The notes beneath the pieces were generated by a model. The model did not search any database. It was not told where the DNA came from and was given only the letters and a program-made list of their open reading frames with translations. DNA of 64,000 bases from Mugil cephalus (taxonomy: Eukaryota; Chordata; Actinopteri; Mugiliformes; Mugilidae): NCBI RefSeq assembly GCF_022458985.1, contig NC_061784.1, positions 24,610,545 to 24,674,544 of the forward strand, in the 5' to 3' direction. The position numbers were made by a program, and so were the translations under genes. Shown here one piece after another: positions 11,118 to 22,834 of the stretch; the stretch's first letter is position 1, and each line of letters starts with the position of its first letter.

Positions 11118-11585
11118 AGAGTTGTGACGTTCATGAACGAACCGAATCTTTTGACCGGCTCAGTAACATGAATGATGGGAACCAAATCGCGTTTGTTTGG
11201 GAGCCGTTCTTTTTTTTTCTTTCATATACATTAGCTCTATTTTAATTTGAATTTTTTACAAAGTTACTATATGCACCTCAGGACAGTTCACTAGTCCATT
11301 GTAGAGTACACATTTCATTTAATTTATATAATTTTAAAATATTGTTTTGAGATTCTGTGTTGTTAAAATGTTCTTTTTTGAGTTGCAAATTATTCTGATC
11401 CAAATCTCAGTCCATCATTCCTCCCTGTGATTATTTACAGGATAAAATTAATTAACCTCAGGCTGGTTTCTTAAAAGTGAATAAAAATGAAAATGAGCTA
11501 AATGAGCCAGTGTTGTGAATGGCTCTTTGAAATGAACGGATCCTAAAGATCCGGCTCCCTCCAAAGACTCGTAAATTCTATCTCT
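11118..11585. mobile_element. hAT-like non-autonomous element, 468 bp
   Basis: The insert is flanked on both sides by AGAAGAAGCT (11108-11117 and 11586-11595), of which 8 bp is the likely target duplication. It begins AGAGTTGTGACG and ends CTATCTCT, so the ends are short inverted repeats. Genes 1 and 2 lack it at this place (compare 5355-5375). There is no coding capacity. Confidence 0.55.
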
Positions 11586-11609
11586 AGAAGAAGCTCGGAT
11601 GGATGGGAA

Positions 11610-11893
11610 TATGTTGAACCTTTGTCCTCAGGAGGAGAGGAGTGGTGGTGAACAGAACGAGGATCAACAGTCTGATCTACAAACTACAAATTAAATCAAC
11701 CTGGGCAGAAAACAGAGAGTAGTTTAGGAACTAATTTAGATTTAGAACAGGAAAGTTTATAACAATTTCATTTATCAGTCTGACTTGTTGGTCTCTACCA
11801 GGTTCGTCTAAACGGTGCATGAGACGTTTCCTGTTCCTGACACTTTCAGCAAAACATTTTCACTTTGAAAACAAGCGACGATAAAAAGGAGAA
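11610..11893 (+). promoter_or_regulatory. Leader exon region of PYD gene 3
   Basis: This is the third copy of the leader region, ending at 11893 before GTGAGT. An IRF-like AAAGTGAAAA lies on the minus strand at 11857-11866. The following intron runs to the CTCTTCAG acceptor just before 13404 and is a close copy of the gene 2 intron, with one extra segment at about 12800-13290 that partly resembles the gene 1 intron (600-760). Confidence 0.4.
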
Positions 11894-13403
11894 GTGAGTG
11901 TTGTTTTTTATTTATTAAAACGTGGATGTTTCTGATTTAGAAGATGTACCTATCTGGTTAAAGAGTTAAATAACTATTACATTTTAAAAACAGATTTAGT
12001 GAATTACAGTGAGTAAAAGGAGTCAAAAATAAAAGCATAATAAGGCAGACTGTATGAAAAATATATAAAACATAAAAAGAAATATGAATATACATAAATA
12101 AAAATCTTAAGCTAACACCGTCTGTATCAGACCAGGACATCAGTGAATAACAGAATAAGATCCATCACATGGTTCCAGTAGTTAACGAGCATTTAACATT
12201 TACTTTCTAAATACGTAATGAATGAATGTGCTGTTTTATGTAAGTGGTTATTATTACTATTTAACAGACCAATACATAGACATATACAGTCCAGAATATT
12301 CACCAGAAAAACCTGCATCAGCTGGGACAGAGCTTCAACCAATCAGAGCAAAGAACCATTGACGGCTGCTTCTTAAAAAATGTCTTTCCTGTTAATATCT
12401 CTGATTCTAAACAGTTCTCTTCTCCGACTCAGACATTTAGTTGTAAATTGATCAGATGACGTGTATGACGACAGTTACAGGCGGTTTATACTACTGAGTT
12501 CAGATGATGCAGATCCTGATGTTGTAGCTGAAACAAGAACAGGAGCTGAATTGGTCCCTTTTTAGTATTTAAATGTAAGTAGAGCTGTGATTGGTAGGAA
12601 GGTAGGTGACTGGCTGCAGTATAGGTTACATAAGCTCCACCTCCTGCATATTAGTGGGCGGGGTCAAACTAAAACACTAAGGCCGTGTCCGAAATCGCCA
12701 CCTTACGCCATTTTGTTGTGGTGTCCGAAACCTTAGTGATCAAATTCTGTGTCCTATATAGGGCCCTCAAACCAGTGATCCAGTGTCACTAGTGTCCATG
12801 AGTGAGACACATTTAGAATTTTCAGCATGAAAATTTGAAACTTTTTTTTCGTGAACATCACATACTTGTCACGTTTTAGTCATGTGTAAATGATAAGGTA
12901 ATAACCAGGGGAGCGGCGGCAGTCTGAAGCTGTTGGGATTGAGCTCACTATACAGTGCAACTCAACACGGGGAGCAGGGATTACAGACAGGGAAAATACA
13001 CACAATTTTAATTTGTTAGTTTTTTTCAAGGATTCTGTCATTTTAGGTAGTTAATATAACGTTGATGAATGTTCAGCTGTCAATGATCCAACGTTTCCTT
13101 GTAGCTGGTGGAGGTGGAGCAGAGCGTAGGATTAATTAAACCCAAACACCAGTGAGTCTGGAGGACGTATTTTATATGTAACTTTCTTAATATTCTCATA
13201 ATAGTTAATATAAGGTTGATAAATGGTCTCATGTCAAAGTTTTGTTTTAGTTTTTAATTTGATGCTATTGAAACAGGATGTGACATAATAGTGAGAATAG
13301 TGTGGTTTAGCATATTGTTTCCCTCTAACTTTCATACAATCAGAGTATTTCCTGATGAATGTTTCGTAGACCAGTGAGTCCGTGGTCTCTCTTCAGGTCA
13401 GAC

Positions 13404-14165
13404 ATGTCCAGGATCTCAGAGACAAAGTGGAAGGAAACTCTGGTGTCCATCTTGGAGGAGCTGGACGAGACACAGTATGAGAAGACACTGTCATTTCTCA
13501 GAAAGATACCTCGAAGTAAGAAGGATGGAAAGTCCAGAGTTAAGATGGTGGATGTGATCGTACAGCACTACAGATTAGAGAAATCCATCTCTACCATCAG
13601 TGGGATCATGAAGAAACTTCCCAGGAATGATGAAGACATCCAGAGTCTGTTGAGACCTTTCATGGACAAACTGAAGAAGACAAAGAAAATGAGTGAGTCA
13701 TCAACACAAACTGAGAATCAAGATTTTATGAAAAGTTGATTCATTTCATTTCAAGTCGTCCGAGATGGTCATACTTCCTGTTGGATATTAATTAACTTCT
13801 CTTACTCCTCTCATTCCTCTTCTTCTTCCTCCTTCAGGATTTAAGACGACGAACAGTGTTGTGAGTGATTCACATTCTACACACAACAAATACGAAGCTG
13901 AAGCTGGTGAGTTAACAGTCCAAATAAACCAGACATTTACCAAGCTGCTACTATTCCTCCTCAGACCCAAAGGGACCTCCTGAACAGAGAAGAGGAGGAG
14001 GAAGAAGAATATGAGGAAGAGGAGGGAGAAGAATATGAGGAAGATGAGGGAGAAGAATATGAGGAAGATGAGGGAGAAGAATATGAGGAAGATGAGGAGG
14101 GAGACGATGAGGAGGAGGATGATGGAGAAGATGAGGAGGAGGAGGAAGAAGAAGAGTGGCAATAA
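13404..14165 (+). CDS. PYD protein with acidic tail, gene 3 (170 aa as spliced here)
   Basis: Exons are 13404-13692 (PYD), 13838-13860 and 13965-14165 with the stop, 513 nt in one frame. The PYD differs from gene 2 by very few residues (for example SGIM versus SEIM). The tail has 66 residues and is even more acidic, ending EEEEW-Q-stop. Its length differs from gene 2 only by whole codons, which supports this frame. The competing donor at 13907 would give the short arginine-rich end instead. An alternative terminal exon with the same entry phase lies at 14326. No OB exons follow. A role as a PYD-only-like partner or decoy is inference. Confidence 0.6.
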
Positions 14166-14325
14166 GATTAAGAGGAGAGAGGGGTGAGAAGAGGAGGACT
14201 CATCTTTCTGTAACAATTAAGACACTGTGACCATTAATTTTCCTTCTAGATCATTTAACTGTTTAACTCTAGTCCATCCTGATTCACGCCGTTATTATTT
14301 CAGTGTGTTCAGAGTTCCTCCTCAG

Positions 14326-14409
14326 ACCCAAATGGACCTCCTCAACAGTTCTGGTTCTGGTTCTCGGCACCAGAACAAGGCAACGAGGAAAAATCACAAA
14401 ACGAACTGA
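14326..14409 (+). CDS. Possible alternative last exon of PYD gene 3, basic tail (28 codons with stop)
   Basis: After a TTCCTCCTCAG acceptor the sequence reads TQMDLLNS, almost the same start as the acidic exon (TQRDLLNR). It then turns into GSGSRHQNKATRKNHKTN and stops. Acceptor and entry phase match the acidic exon, so it could be spliced instead of it and would give a basic tail rather than an acidic one. No transcript evidence is available. Confidence 0.35.
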   Translation, partial: TQMDLLNSSGSGSRHQNKATRKNHKTN

Positions 14410-15320
14410 ATATAAATAAATATATACCCACACATCTTATTATATTATTGGTACAGTAGCTGTTTAGTAGACGTCATCATTCAGAAACAGAATTCATTTT
14501 TGTTTTTCTTCGTATTCGTATTGTTAACAGTTTGATTTATTGCGCCACCTCCTGAGACGGACGGATATTTATAGAAAACTGTGACAAACCCGATGGTCGC
14601 CCAGAGCGGACGCTGGATAGATTATCTACTTACTGACCTCGGTTGACGCGTACGAAAACACTATGGTTTTCCTTGACTGTGTCGACTATTTCACAGTAAA
14701 TACTGATCCGTTACAAAACCGCATTTAGTTGTAGGAAGTTTGTCGTACATACCTGGATTGAAAAGGGTGCGGTTCCAGTTCGTGGAGGTTCTGCTCGGTT
14801 TGTTCTGTCTAACTGGAAATCCCCCCACGACATAGTTGTGATACAGTTGATATATTTCCTAAGAATAAAAAGATTGACTTCTTCATGAATAACTTGATTC
14901 TAATAATTATATACACAAATGCAGATTTAAGTGAAAAGATTGTCTATTGATTGTTGTACTACACGTATTAAAACCTGTGTCTCTTCTCATCACTGCTCAT
15001 TTCTCAATAAAACGAATGAATTCAGTCGTTTGTCTTCATTCTTTGTTTGTTTCTGAGGAGCTTAATAAAAGAAATGACGTTTGTGCGACGTTGGGAGTTT
15101 CCAGACGGCTGCAGGTTTGAGGGTTTGTTGAGGCATCTCTTTAATTTATCTGGATGTCAGAGCCCGAGGGTTTAAACATGTACTCTATTACTCTATTATT
15201 TTACTCAGGTGAAAGAGAAAGCTGAGCATTAGGCGGGAACAGGAACGATTAAACATTACTTACGGAGACTCTTCCTCCAACCTGGATCCAGGATTTGATT
15301 CCTCATCATAGCTCGGAGAG
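14410..15320. other. 3' flank of PYD gene 3
   Basis: No gene is seen. The stretch at about 14990-15060 repeats the presumed transcript-end block (AATAAA at about 15005). 15090-15310 repeats the flank block with the IRF-like site at 15211-15220. 14430-14980 shows nothing I recognise. Confidence 0.45.
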
Positions 15321-16480
15321 ATCATTTGGGTTTTAAGGGGTTAAGAAGGCCTTCAGCCTGTGTATGACACTGGGAAAAATCAGGAAGTGTGTTACTTCTG
15401 TTATCTCGGGCTCTGTGCAGGACACAGTGATTTATTCTAATATCAGCAGCCTTTAGAAAGATCGGGGGTTTAACTCTTCCATTGTTCAGGTCATCAACAA
15501 ACGGCAACTTTATCTGCAATGTAGCGATGAGGGAGGAACAAACAGGCAGCAGCTCTCACAGCGAGAAGTCTGACCGGGACTTTTACCGATCTGAAAGCAC
15601 CAAAGGCGAGTCGAGCCGGGTCGGGATTTTCGATGTGAAAGGGACCAGAGTGACGGATAAGACAGCTCCTGATAATGAATCCGACTGAAATTGTGAGGAA
15701 ACAGCCGTGGCGAAAAAAGGCAGGAAATTCTTTTTTTGTGAGGAGTGGCTGCGTGAGTTCACCTGTCTGGGTAACGTTAGTCTATTTCAGAGAGACAAAT
15801 TCAATGAACTGCAAATTCTGCTGTTGATACCCACAACATGCAGGGAACACAAAATCTGCTAACACCAACACTACACAATCAAAACACGACACACTGGTCA
15901 AACACAATGCCAGTCTGATACATAACATGTTTCAGGACCTGTGTAATGAACGTGCAACTTCACTTCCAGTTGCATTTAGAAGACAAGAGGCTGCTTTTAT
16001 TAGGAAGTTTCGTTTCAAGATGCCGCCTCAACTTTGACAACTTCAGGACTTCAGGACATTCGATAGTGTTAGCTCACACTCAACGCACTGGGCTCTCGGC
16101 TCCCCCCTTCGCCATCTCCATTAAAAAAAAAGAACTTAATAAGGGGTTGTACTTGCGTGTAAATTTGGGGGGAATTGGCATCAATCTCATTTTCATGTTT
16201 TCATTTTAAAAACTTCTCCATTACTGAACTTTGGCAACAGTCCAATCATACACAGAGGACCACAAAAGCCCCATCACCCTTAGTTACTGTTGCTAGCCTG
16301 TCAGCTTTGTATGAAGGAGTTCACATCATCATCAAGGACAAGTCACACCCGGTTCTCAGCTGTATTAGCTGTTACCCTCCAGGAGGCGCTACAGATGTAT
16401 GACTGACACCCTTTTCAGTGGCAGCCGTCACCACCCTGAACTCTCACATGCAACAATCCACGTAAAACACAATGTGCTAT
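15321..16480. other. Unclassified stretch, probably repeat-derived
   Basis: It holds short open frames on both strands (for example 15526-15688 plus, hydrophilic and Ser/Glu-rich), none of which matches a family I know. It lies between two copies of the duplicated flank, so it may be an inserted and decayed element. Nothing more can be supported. Confidence 0.3.
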
Positions 16481-16499
16481 ACAAGACTTGACTACATTG

Positions 16500-17030
16500 A
16501 CTCTTTAGCTGCAATTATGTCTTTTCTGTATATTATAAAAACCTTCTACGTTTACACCATTGCTGCTACACTTTTTGCACTGCTGCAACAAAAACAATAG
16601 TTTAGTTTATGATTTTGTATATTTTCAATATTTACTTTTGTATTAGTATTCTAACTTTAGCTGTATATTTTGTAAATAGTACGTTCTCTGTACTATTTTG
16701 TACATACTTGTGTTTTTTGCACTGAAAAGGAGAAGCTCTCCAATCTCGTTGTACTGTGGAGATGTAAATAATTATGACCAGAGGCTGAGGTGAGTTGAGT
16801 CCCTTTATTCTCCACACAATTAATGCACTGAAAACGTAAGGTTGTTAGGAGACCAATAAACTCTCTAGAACCAGGAAGCGGCATAAACTCTCTGGTTACT
16901 AAGTAACCGTATAAACTCTAATTCTTAAAGGTACAGGCCCTCTGTTACCTGGGTGAATGTCTTTACTACGCTAACTATTGTGGGTCACCACAGTACGCTG
17001 TATAATGACAATAAAGGACATTGCGTCACA
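16500..17030 (+). mobile_element. 3' end of a common fish LINE-type repeat, split by an insert
   Basis: The text TTTTTTGCACTG, AGGAGAAGCTCTCCAATC and TGTATAATGACAATAAAGG is the familiar 3' tail of an abundant fish retroposon. It is interrupted at 16755-16992. I cannot give the family with certainty. Confidence 0.45.
16755..16992 (+). mobile_element. Probable solo LTR, 238 bp
   Basis: The insert begins TGTGGAGATG, ends TCACCACA, and is flanked by a GTAC 4-bp direct repeat at 16751-16754 and 16993-16996. TG...CA ends, short target duplication and size fit a solitary LTR left by an old retroelement. No internal region is present and the family is unknown. Confidence 0.5.
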
Positions 17031-17039
17031 ACATTTCAA

Positions 17040-17544
17040 CAGATTTTGAGTTGTTGCTGTTTTTAGTTTAGTTTTATTTATGTGTATAAAAAGCCGTGTG
17101 TTTCCTCTCATCACTGCTCATTTCTCAATAAAATGAATGAATTCAGTCGTTTGTCTTCATTCTTTGTTTCTGAGTCTGAGGAGCTGAATAAAAAATTAAA
17201 AACGTTTCCAAGACGTTGGGAGTTTCCAGACGGCTGCAGATGTGAAAGCTTTGTTTGAGGGTTTGTTGAGCTGTGGCTCTTTAATTTATCTGGATGTCAG
17301 AGCCCGAGGGTTCAAACGTGTCTGTACTCTATTATTTTACTCAGGTGAAAGAGAAAGCTGAGCATTAGGCGGGAACAGGAACGATTAAACATTACTTACG
17401 GAGACTCTTCCTCATCATAGCTCGGAGAGATCAGAAGGAAACACGTGAGTAACAATAAAAAAACTGATGTAAAATCAAACATTTGCTTCTGTAACATTAG
17501 AAAATCTGAACCAATCTTTCTGAACCAGACAAGTACGACTACCA
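17040..17544. other. Another copy of the PYD-gene 3' flank
   Basis: 17100-17165 repeats the transcript-end block and 17215-17440 the IRF-site block (17347-17356). No PYD exon precedes it here, so it is an orphan duplicated flank, perhaps the remains of a lost gene copy. Confidence 0.45.
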
Positions 17545-17665
17545 GATCCTGTGTTCAGTTCTAAAGGGCTAACTAGCTTCTTCAGTTCTAAAGGGCTAAC
17601 TAGCTTCTTCAGTGCTAAGGGGCTAACTAGCTTCTTTGAGGCTAACTAGCCTCAAAGAAGACTAC
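17545..17665 (+). repeat. Left part of a 27-bp tandem array
   Basis: Units read GGCTAACTAGCTTCTTCAGT plus TCTAAAG, with variation. The array continues at 20915-21010 and 21285-21555, so the LINE at about 17680-20912 probably landed in it. Confidence 0.7.
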
Positions 17666-17679
17666 TCTGAAAAGAAGGG

Positions 17680-20600
17680 AGCTACTGCCTAATCTGAGGG
17701 ACGCTTGGGACAGAGGGGACATTGCATATCTGAAATACGATCGCTCGGTTGTCCACCCACCAAGGGAAAGGGGGGGTGGTAGCAACTGCAGCACCAGAGC
17801 TGAGCCCTCCCATGCGACCTCTACTCCAAAATGAAGGTACTGATATGGACTAAGTGATACAAGAAATGTTTGTTTAAATTTTACTTTACGTACTTTTATT
17901 TTTTGATTGTTTTGTTTGACATATGTCTATTAAATTACCCAAAAAAGGTTTAAAGTTTGCTCACTTAAACATCTGCAGTTTAAAAAATAAGACTAATGAG
18001 TTAAGCTCAGTATTAAAGCACAATGATATCCACATAATGGCTATTTCTGAAACACATTTGGATAATACAATAGAGGATTCAGTAGTTTCTACACATGGGT
18101 ACAACTTATTTAGACTGGATAGGGATAGATTTGGAGGTGGCACAGCTTTTTTTCTGAAGGACCACATTCCAGCTAAAACCAGAAATGATTTGAGTAGGAA
18201 TGGTGTGGAGGCCTTTTGGCTGCAAATTCATATTCCCTATTGCAAACCAATACTAATATGTTGTTGTTATAGGCCACCAAGTTCAAATGCTGGATATTTG
18301 GATAATATATGTAATATGTTGCAGAATGCAACTGATAAGAACTTTGAAGTATTTTTTGTGGGCGATATGAATATCAACTGGTTGGCTAGTAATTGTACAT
18401 TGAGAAAAAAGCTGAGTGATGCAGCTGTTGTATGTAATCTGTCACAGATCATTGATATTCCAACAAGAATTAATATTAACAGGCAGGGTTCACTCGTGTC
18501 AACTTGTATAGACCATTGTTTTACAAATGCCCTGGAGAAATGTTCAAAAGCAGTGTCCATACCTGTAGGTTTTAGTGATCACAACATAATTGCACTAACT
18601 ATAAAGACAAAGGTACCAAAAGCTGGACCGAAAGTAACACTTAGAAGAACATATAGAACATTTTCTGAAAAAACGTTTTTAGACGACCTAACAAATGTGA
18701 ACTGGCAAACTGTTCTGGATTGCTTGCATCCGGATGCTGCGTTTTTTAATAACTTTTATGAAATTATTCTCAGCTGTTTGTGATAAACATGCACCAGTTA
18801 AGAAAGTATCAGTTAGATCAGCTAAAGCTCACTGGATTGACAATGAATTGAAAAGCCATATTAAAGAAAGAAACTTACTAAAAAAAGTCTGCCATTGAAA
18901 ATGGTAACGCTGCGGAACGGCAAGCTTATCGATCACTGAGGATGAACAAGATTCGGTAGATCGGTGTGATCAATGAGGTGGAGCTTGAGAAACTTCTTTT
19001 ATGGATTAAATGTGATAATCCCTGTGGCATTGATAATTTAGATGCCAGACTATTGCAGTTAGGAGCAAGAATATTTTCATATTTTCAATTTGTGTTTTGA
19101 TTTAGGTGTGTTTCCTCAGCTGTGGAAGTTTGTAAAGGCAACGCCACTGCCCAAAAACAATAGAGTGACTCTCTCAGGACCAAATAGCCGACCGATTTGT
19201 ATCTTACCTGTCTTAAGTAAACTTATGGAGAAAATCCTTTTTAACCAAATTCAGAAATATTTTGAAGAAAATGGCATTAATTCTGAGCACCAGCAGCCTA
19301 TAAAACGGGCTAATCGACCTGCTCAGCCTTAACATCTCTTACAGATGACTGGTTAAAAAGGACTGATTGATGAAATTAACTGTAGGTGTGGTAAAGTTAG
19401 ACTTTAGCACAGCTTCGACATCATAGATCATGAGTTATTACTCAGAAAGCTGTTAGCGTATACTTTCAATGATTCAGCAATTAAACTATTGAAAAGTTAC
19501 CTGGCTAACAAACAGCAATGTGTAATATTTAACGCACCCTCTCAAGCAACGCTGAGTAGTGGTGTTCCACAAGGCAGCAGCCCGGGGCCGCTCCTATATT
19601 CTGTCTTTGTTAATGACATGTGATATGCATTAAAACTTGCAGGTATAGGGATTTATGCTGGTGACACAACATTGTATGTCTCTGCAGAAAACATTGCATC
19701 AGTTAATAAGTTACTTCAACAGGAATTGAGGCTAGATTGGATATTGGAGAGTAAATTAAAACTGAACGTCTTGAAAACTAAATGTATTGTTATTGGCTCT
19801 AAGCATACGCTGAGGTCTGAACCCAAACTGTGTCTTTCTATGCAAGGCACTGCTATTGAACAGGTTAGAGAAACTAAACTATTGGGAGTAACAGTGGATG
19901 AAACTTTATCTTGGTCAAGTCATATTAATAATATAGTGTCTAAAATGAGTAGGAACATCTCTAACATTAGAAGAAGCACTTATCTGCTTAATAAATCCAC
20001 TGTTAAACTATTAATTAACTCTTTAGTTCTGTCTCATCTGAACTACTGCCCAATGGTCTGGTCCAGTGCTTCAAAGAAAGATCTTTCTAATCTTCAGCTC
20101 ATTTAAAATAGAGCAGCACGTCTTGCTCTGAGATGCTCTATCACAGACAGTGTCATGGGTATGAACACCAGACTCTCATGGATGCTGGTAGAGGAGAGAC
20201 TGGCCTATAGCCTCATCATGTACTTGAGAAAGACTTATGTTTCACAAAAACCTGCTTTTTTGTTTTTGCAACTTCAACCAGCAAATGTTAGACATAGTTA
20301 TAGCACTAGACAGGCCTCTGGTAACAACTTCACGCTGCCTTTACCTCCAACAAATGCTCTCAAGAAGGCGGTTATATAGAGCTGTAGCACACTGGAATAG
20401 TCTCCACACACACTTTACCACAACTGTTGGAATATCAAGTTTTAAAATGAAACTGAAGGCTGTGATTCGTCATGAAATTATGGTGAACAGCATGAGATTA
20501 TGAGTTGAACGGTGCAATGGAACAGAGTATTATGTTAAAACATTTACTTTAAATGTGTGAATGTAATTTTGTCTCAATTGTGTTAATATATTTATGTTGA

Positions 20601-20912
20601 AAGACTTCATGATGTAAATTTTACTATAATTCTTCAATAATTATGTTAATACACTCACGTTTAATGACTTCATGTAATTCTTCAGAGAATTTTCTATAAT
20701 CATGTTAAGGTATTTATGTGGTATAATTTCATGTATTATTTATTTTTTTAATTACTATTAGCAGCAGTAATAGTAGGATTATTACTTTTGTGTGTGTGAA
20801 AATGCTGTAATGTTGTAATTGTCGGTGCTTGACCTGATGTGGACCCCAGGAAGAATAGTCTTCATTTCTATGAAGACTAATGGGCCAAAAGACACAATAA
20901 ACAATAAACAAT
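17680..20912 (+). mobile_element. LINE (CR1/L2/Rex-like non-LTR retrotransposon), inactive
   Basis: The frame at 17923-18783 is an apurinic-type endonuclease: HLNICSLKNK, SETHLD, CCCYRPPS, GDMNINW and SDHN motifs are in the expected order. The reverse transcriptase follows in pieces: 19090-19332 (PLPKNN, RPICILPVLSKLMEK), about 19556-19620 (SSGVPQGSSPGPLLYS), about 19648-19690 and 19672-20106 (KLLGVTVDETLSW, LNYCPMVWSS). The catalytic YADD reads YAGD, and stops and frameshifts separate the pieces (for example TGA directly after VNDM near 19620). The 3' end near 20840-20910 holds GGACCCCAGGAAGAATAG and ends in an ACAATAA repeat. The exact 5' end is not certain. Confidence 0.85.
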
Positions 20913-20914
20913 AG

Positions 20915-21555
20915 CTTCTTCGGATCAAAAGGGCTAACTAGCTTATTTGGGCTAATAAGGGCTAACTAGCTTATTCAGTTCTAAAAAGCTAACTAGTTTC
21001 ATTTGGGTTAACTAGCTTCTTCAGTTGTCTGTGAAGGTTTTCAGTCATCCAGGTCATGGTAACCAAAAAAAAAAAAAACCAGCGTTGAGTAAGATCAGCT
21101 GGACTTGTAAAATTTCTTGAAGCCGTTTCATCCGAGCAGTTTCTTCAGTTCTGATAAACTAGTGGGAAATTGAGGTTTAAATAGGAAAAACTCTGTGGGT
21201 AACACCCACCAGAAACTAGGGTGTGAATGTTGTTGAAACTTCTTGGGGACAGAAGTCAAAACTGAATTATAAATAGATGGTAAATTAGCTTCTTCAGTTC
21301 TAAATGGCTAACTAGTATCTTCAGGTCTGAAAGACTAAATAGCGTCTTCAGTTTTAAAGGGCTAATAAGCCTCTTCAAGGCTAACTAGCACCTTCAGTTC
21401 TAAATGGCTAACTAGTATCTTCAATTGTAAAGGGCTAACTGGCTACTTCAGTTCTAAAGAGCTAACTAGCCTCTTCAGTTCTAAAGGGCTAACTAGCTTC
21501 TTCCGGGCTAACTAGCTTCTTCTGGGCTAACTAGCTTCTTTGGTTCTAAAGGTAC
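20915..21555 (+). repeat. Right part of the 27-bp tandem array, interrupted by an interspersed repeat
   Basis: Units around GGCTAACTAGCTTCTTCAGT run at 20915-21030 and 21285-21555. Between them (about 21007-21280) is a known-looking fish repeat with TTTTCAGTCATCCAGGTCAT and GCCGTTTCATCCGAGCAG. The array ends about 90 bp before the PYD exon of gene 4, so it may cover the promoter of that gene. Confidence 0.65.
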
Positions 21556-21647
21556 GAGTTGGTGCATCTTCAAGAAACTCTACAAATCCAGCTGTTTTAT
21601 TTCAGCTAATGCTAACTCTTCGTCCTCTTTGTGCTGTTAATGTTAAG

Positions 21648-22348
21648 ATGTCTCAGAAGAACTTTGAGACCGAGTGGAAGACAGCCCTGTCCGATATCCT
21701 GGAGGAACTGGACGGGCCTCAGTTCAAGAAGCTGCTGATGCTCCTGGATTTACCTGAAGGGGTAACAACGGACAAGGACAGAGAGGAGATGCCTCGAATC
21801 CTCATCCAGCACCACGGACTTCAAGACTCCATCACCAGCATCCAAGAAGCCATGGATAAGATCCCCAGGAAGGACGCGGCCGTCCAGGATCGGCTGCGTC
21901 CCTTTGTGGACAAAGTGAAGAGCGGTGAACTGAACGGTCAGAAAAAGAGTGAGTTCACAGAAACACAGCGTCCCAACAGAGACGGTTCAGAAAAATGTAA
22001 CGCAAAGGAACAGGTCTGTAAAATTAAACTCATGTCCTTGTGTCTGGTTGAATGTGTGATAAGCTAACATCCACCAAGGCTACATGCTACATAGCAATAT
22101 TTAGGCTCTTATATTTTAACTAATTTAATCAACTTGGACACAAATTGACACCAAATAAAATAAAATACAGTTGGAGGTTGTTTTACAGGTTTACATCAAC
22201 CTGTAGTTGTAGCTTCACAACATCTGGAAGAACTGGCAGAGGATGTTAGATCAGGTTTGATGAATCAGATCTGAGTCATTTTCACTTTGTTATGAACTAT
22301 TTCCTTATGAACTCATGGATGAATGAATCTCCAACAGAGTTAACCGTT

Positions 22349-22395
<47 letters not shown>

Positions 22396-22834
22396 CTGAA
22401 GTTCAACAGAAGAGTGAACCAATGAAGGTCAGAGAGAGAGACAGAAAAACCAATTTCCATCCATTCATATGTTTGACTGATTTCACCGACATTAATCTGC
22501 TTTTGTTAGAAGAAGAAAATCCAGACGAAGACTCCAGCTAAGCGGATTGTGAGCGCCACCCAGAAGAAGAAGAAGGTTTGTTTTTTCTTAGGATGTCATC
22601 TAAACAAATAGTTGATGTTAATCTGTAGAGAAGAAATGAAAACACTGATGTGGTGATGTTTGTTCAGACCGACGCCGTTGGACCAACGAAGGCCAAAAAG
22701 AAGATGACGGTAGATTCTTCTTTCAGTCAATCAGACAATCTGATCTCTTCAATGTTAAATGAATAAATATCTGTTCATGTGTCTTTCTGCAGGTTCCAGA
22801 GCAGCCGGCAGAAAGACAACTAAATAAAATATGA
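21648..22834 (+). CDS. PYD protein with basic Lys-rich tail, gene 4 (158 aa)
   Basis: Exons are 21648-21948, 22402-22427, 22510-22575, 22668-22709 and 22793-22834 with the stop, 477 nt in one frame with GT/AG borders. Residues 1-100 are a PYD-like domain (SDILEELDGPQFKKLLMLL, then RILIQHHGL, then KDAAVQDRLRPFVDKV). It is clearly homologous to but diverged from genes 1-3, and its donor has the same phase. The tail (residues 101-158) is Lys-rich: KKKIQTKTPAKR, ATQKKKK and TKAKKKM. It could be a nuclear signal or a nucleic-acid-binding tail. A TTTATTTCAG acceptor ends at 21605, so the 5' UTR probably joins there. AATAAA at about 22905-22910 is a good polyadenylation signal. Upstream Met codons in the same frame precede the acceptor and are not used. 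Confidence 0.65.
22347..22395 (+). repeat. (TTTC)n microsatellite
   Basis: About twelve TTTC units lie in intron 1 of PYD gene 4, directly before the exon 2 acceptor, where they may act as its pyrimidine tract. Confidence 0.9.

Noticed and set aside
15482-16402. Several 65-87 aa frames as candidate genes
   Set aside because: No splice context, conserved motif or support from the other duplicated copies.
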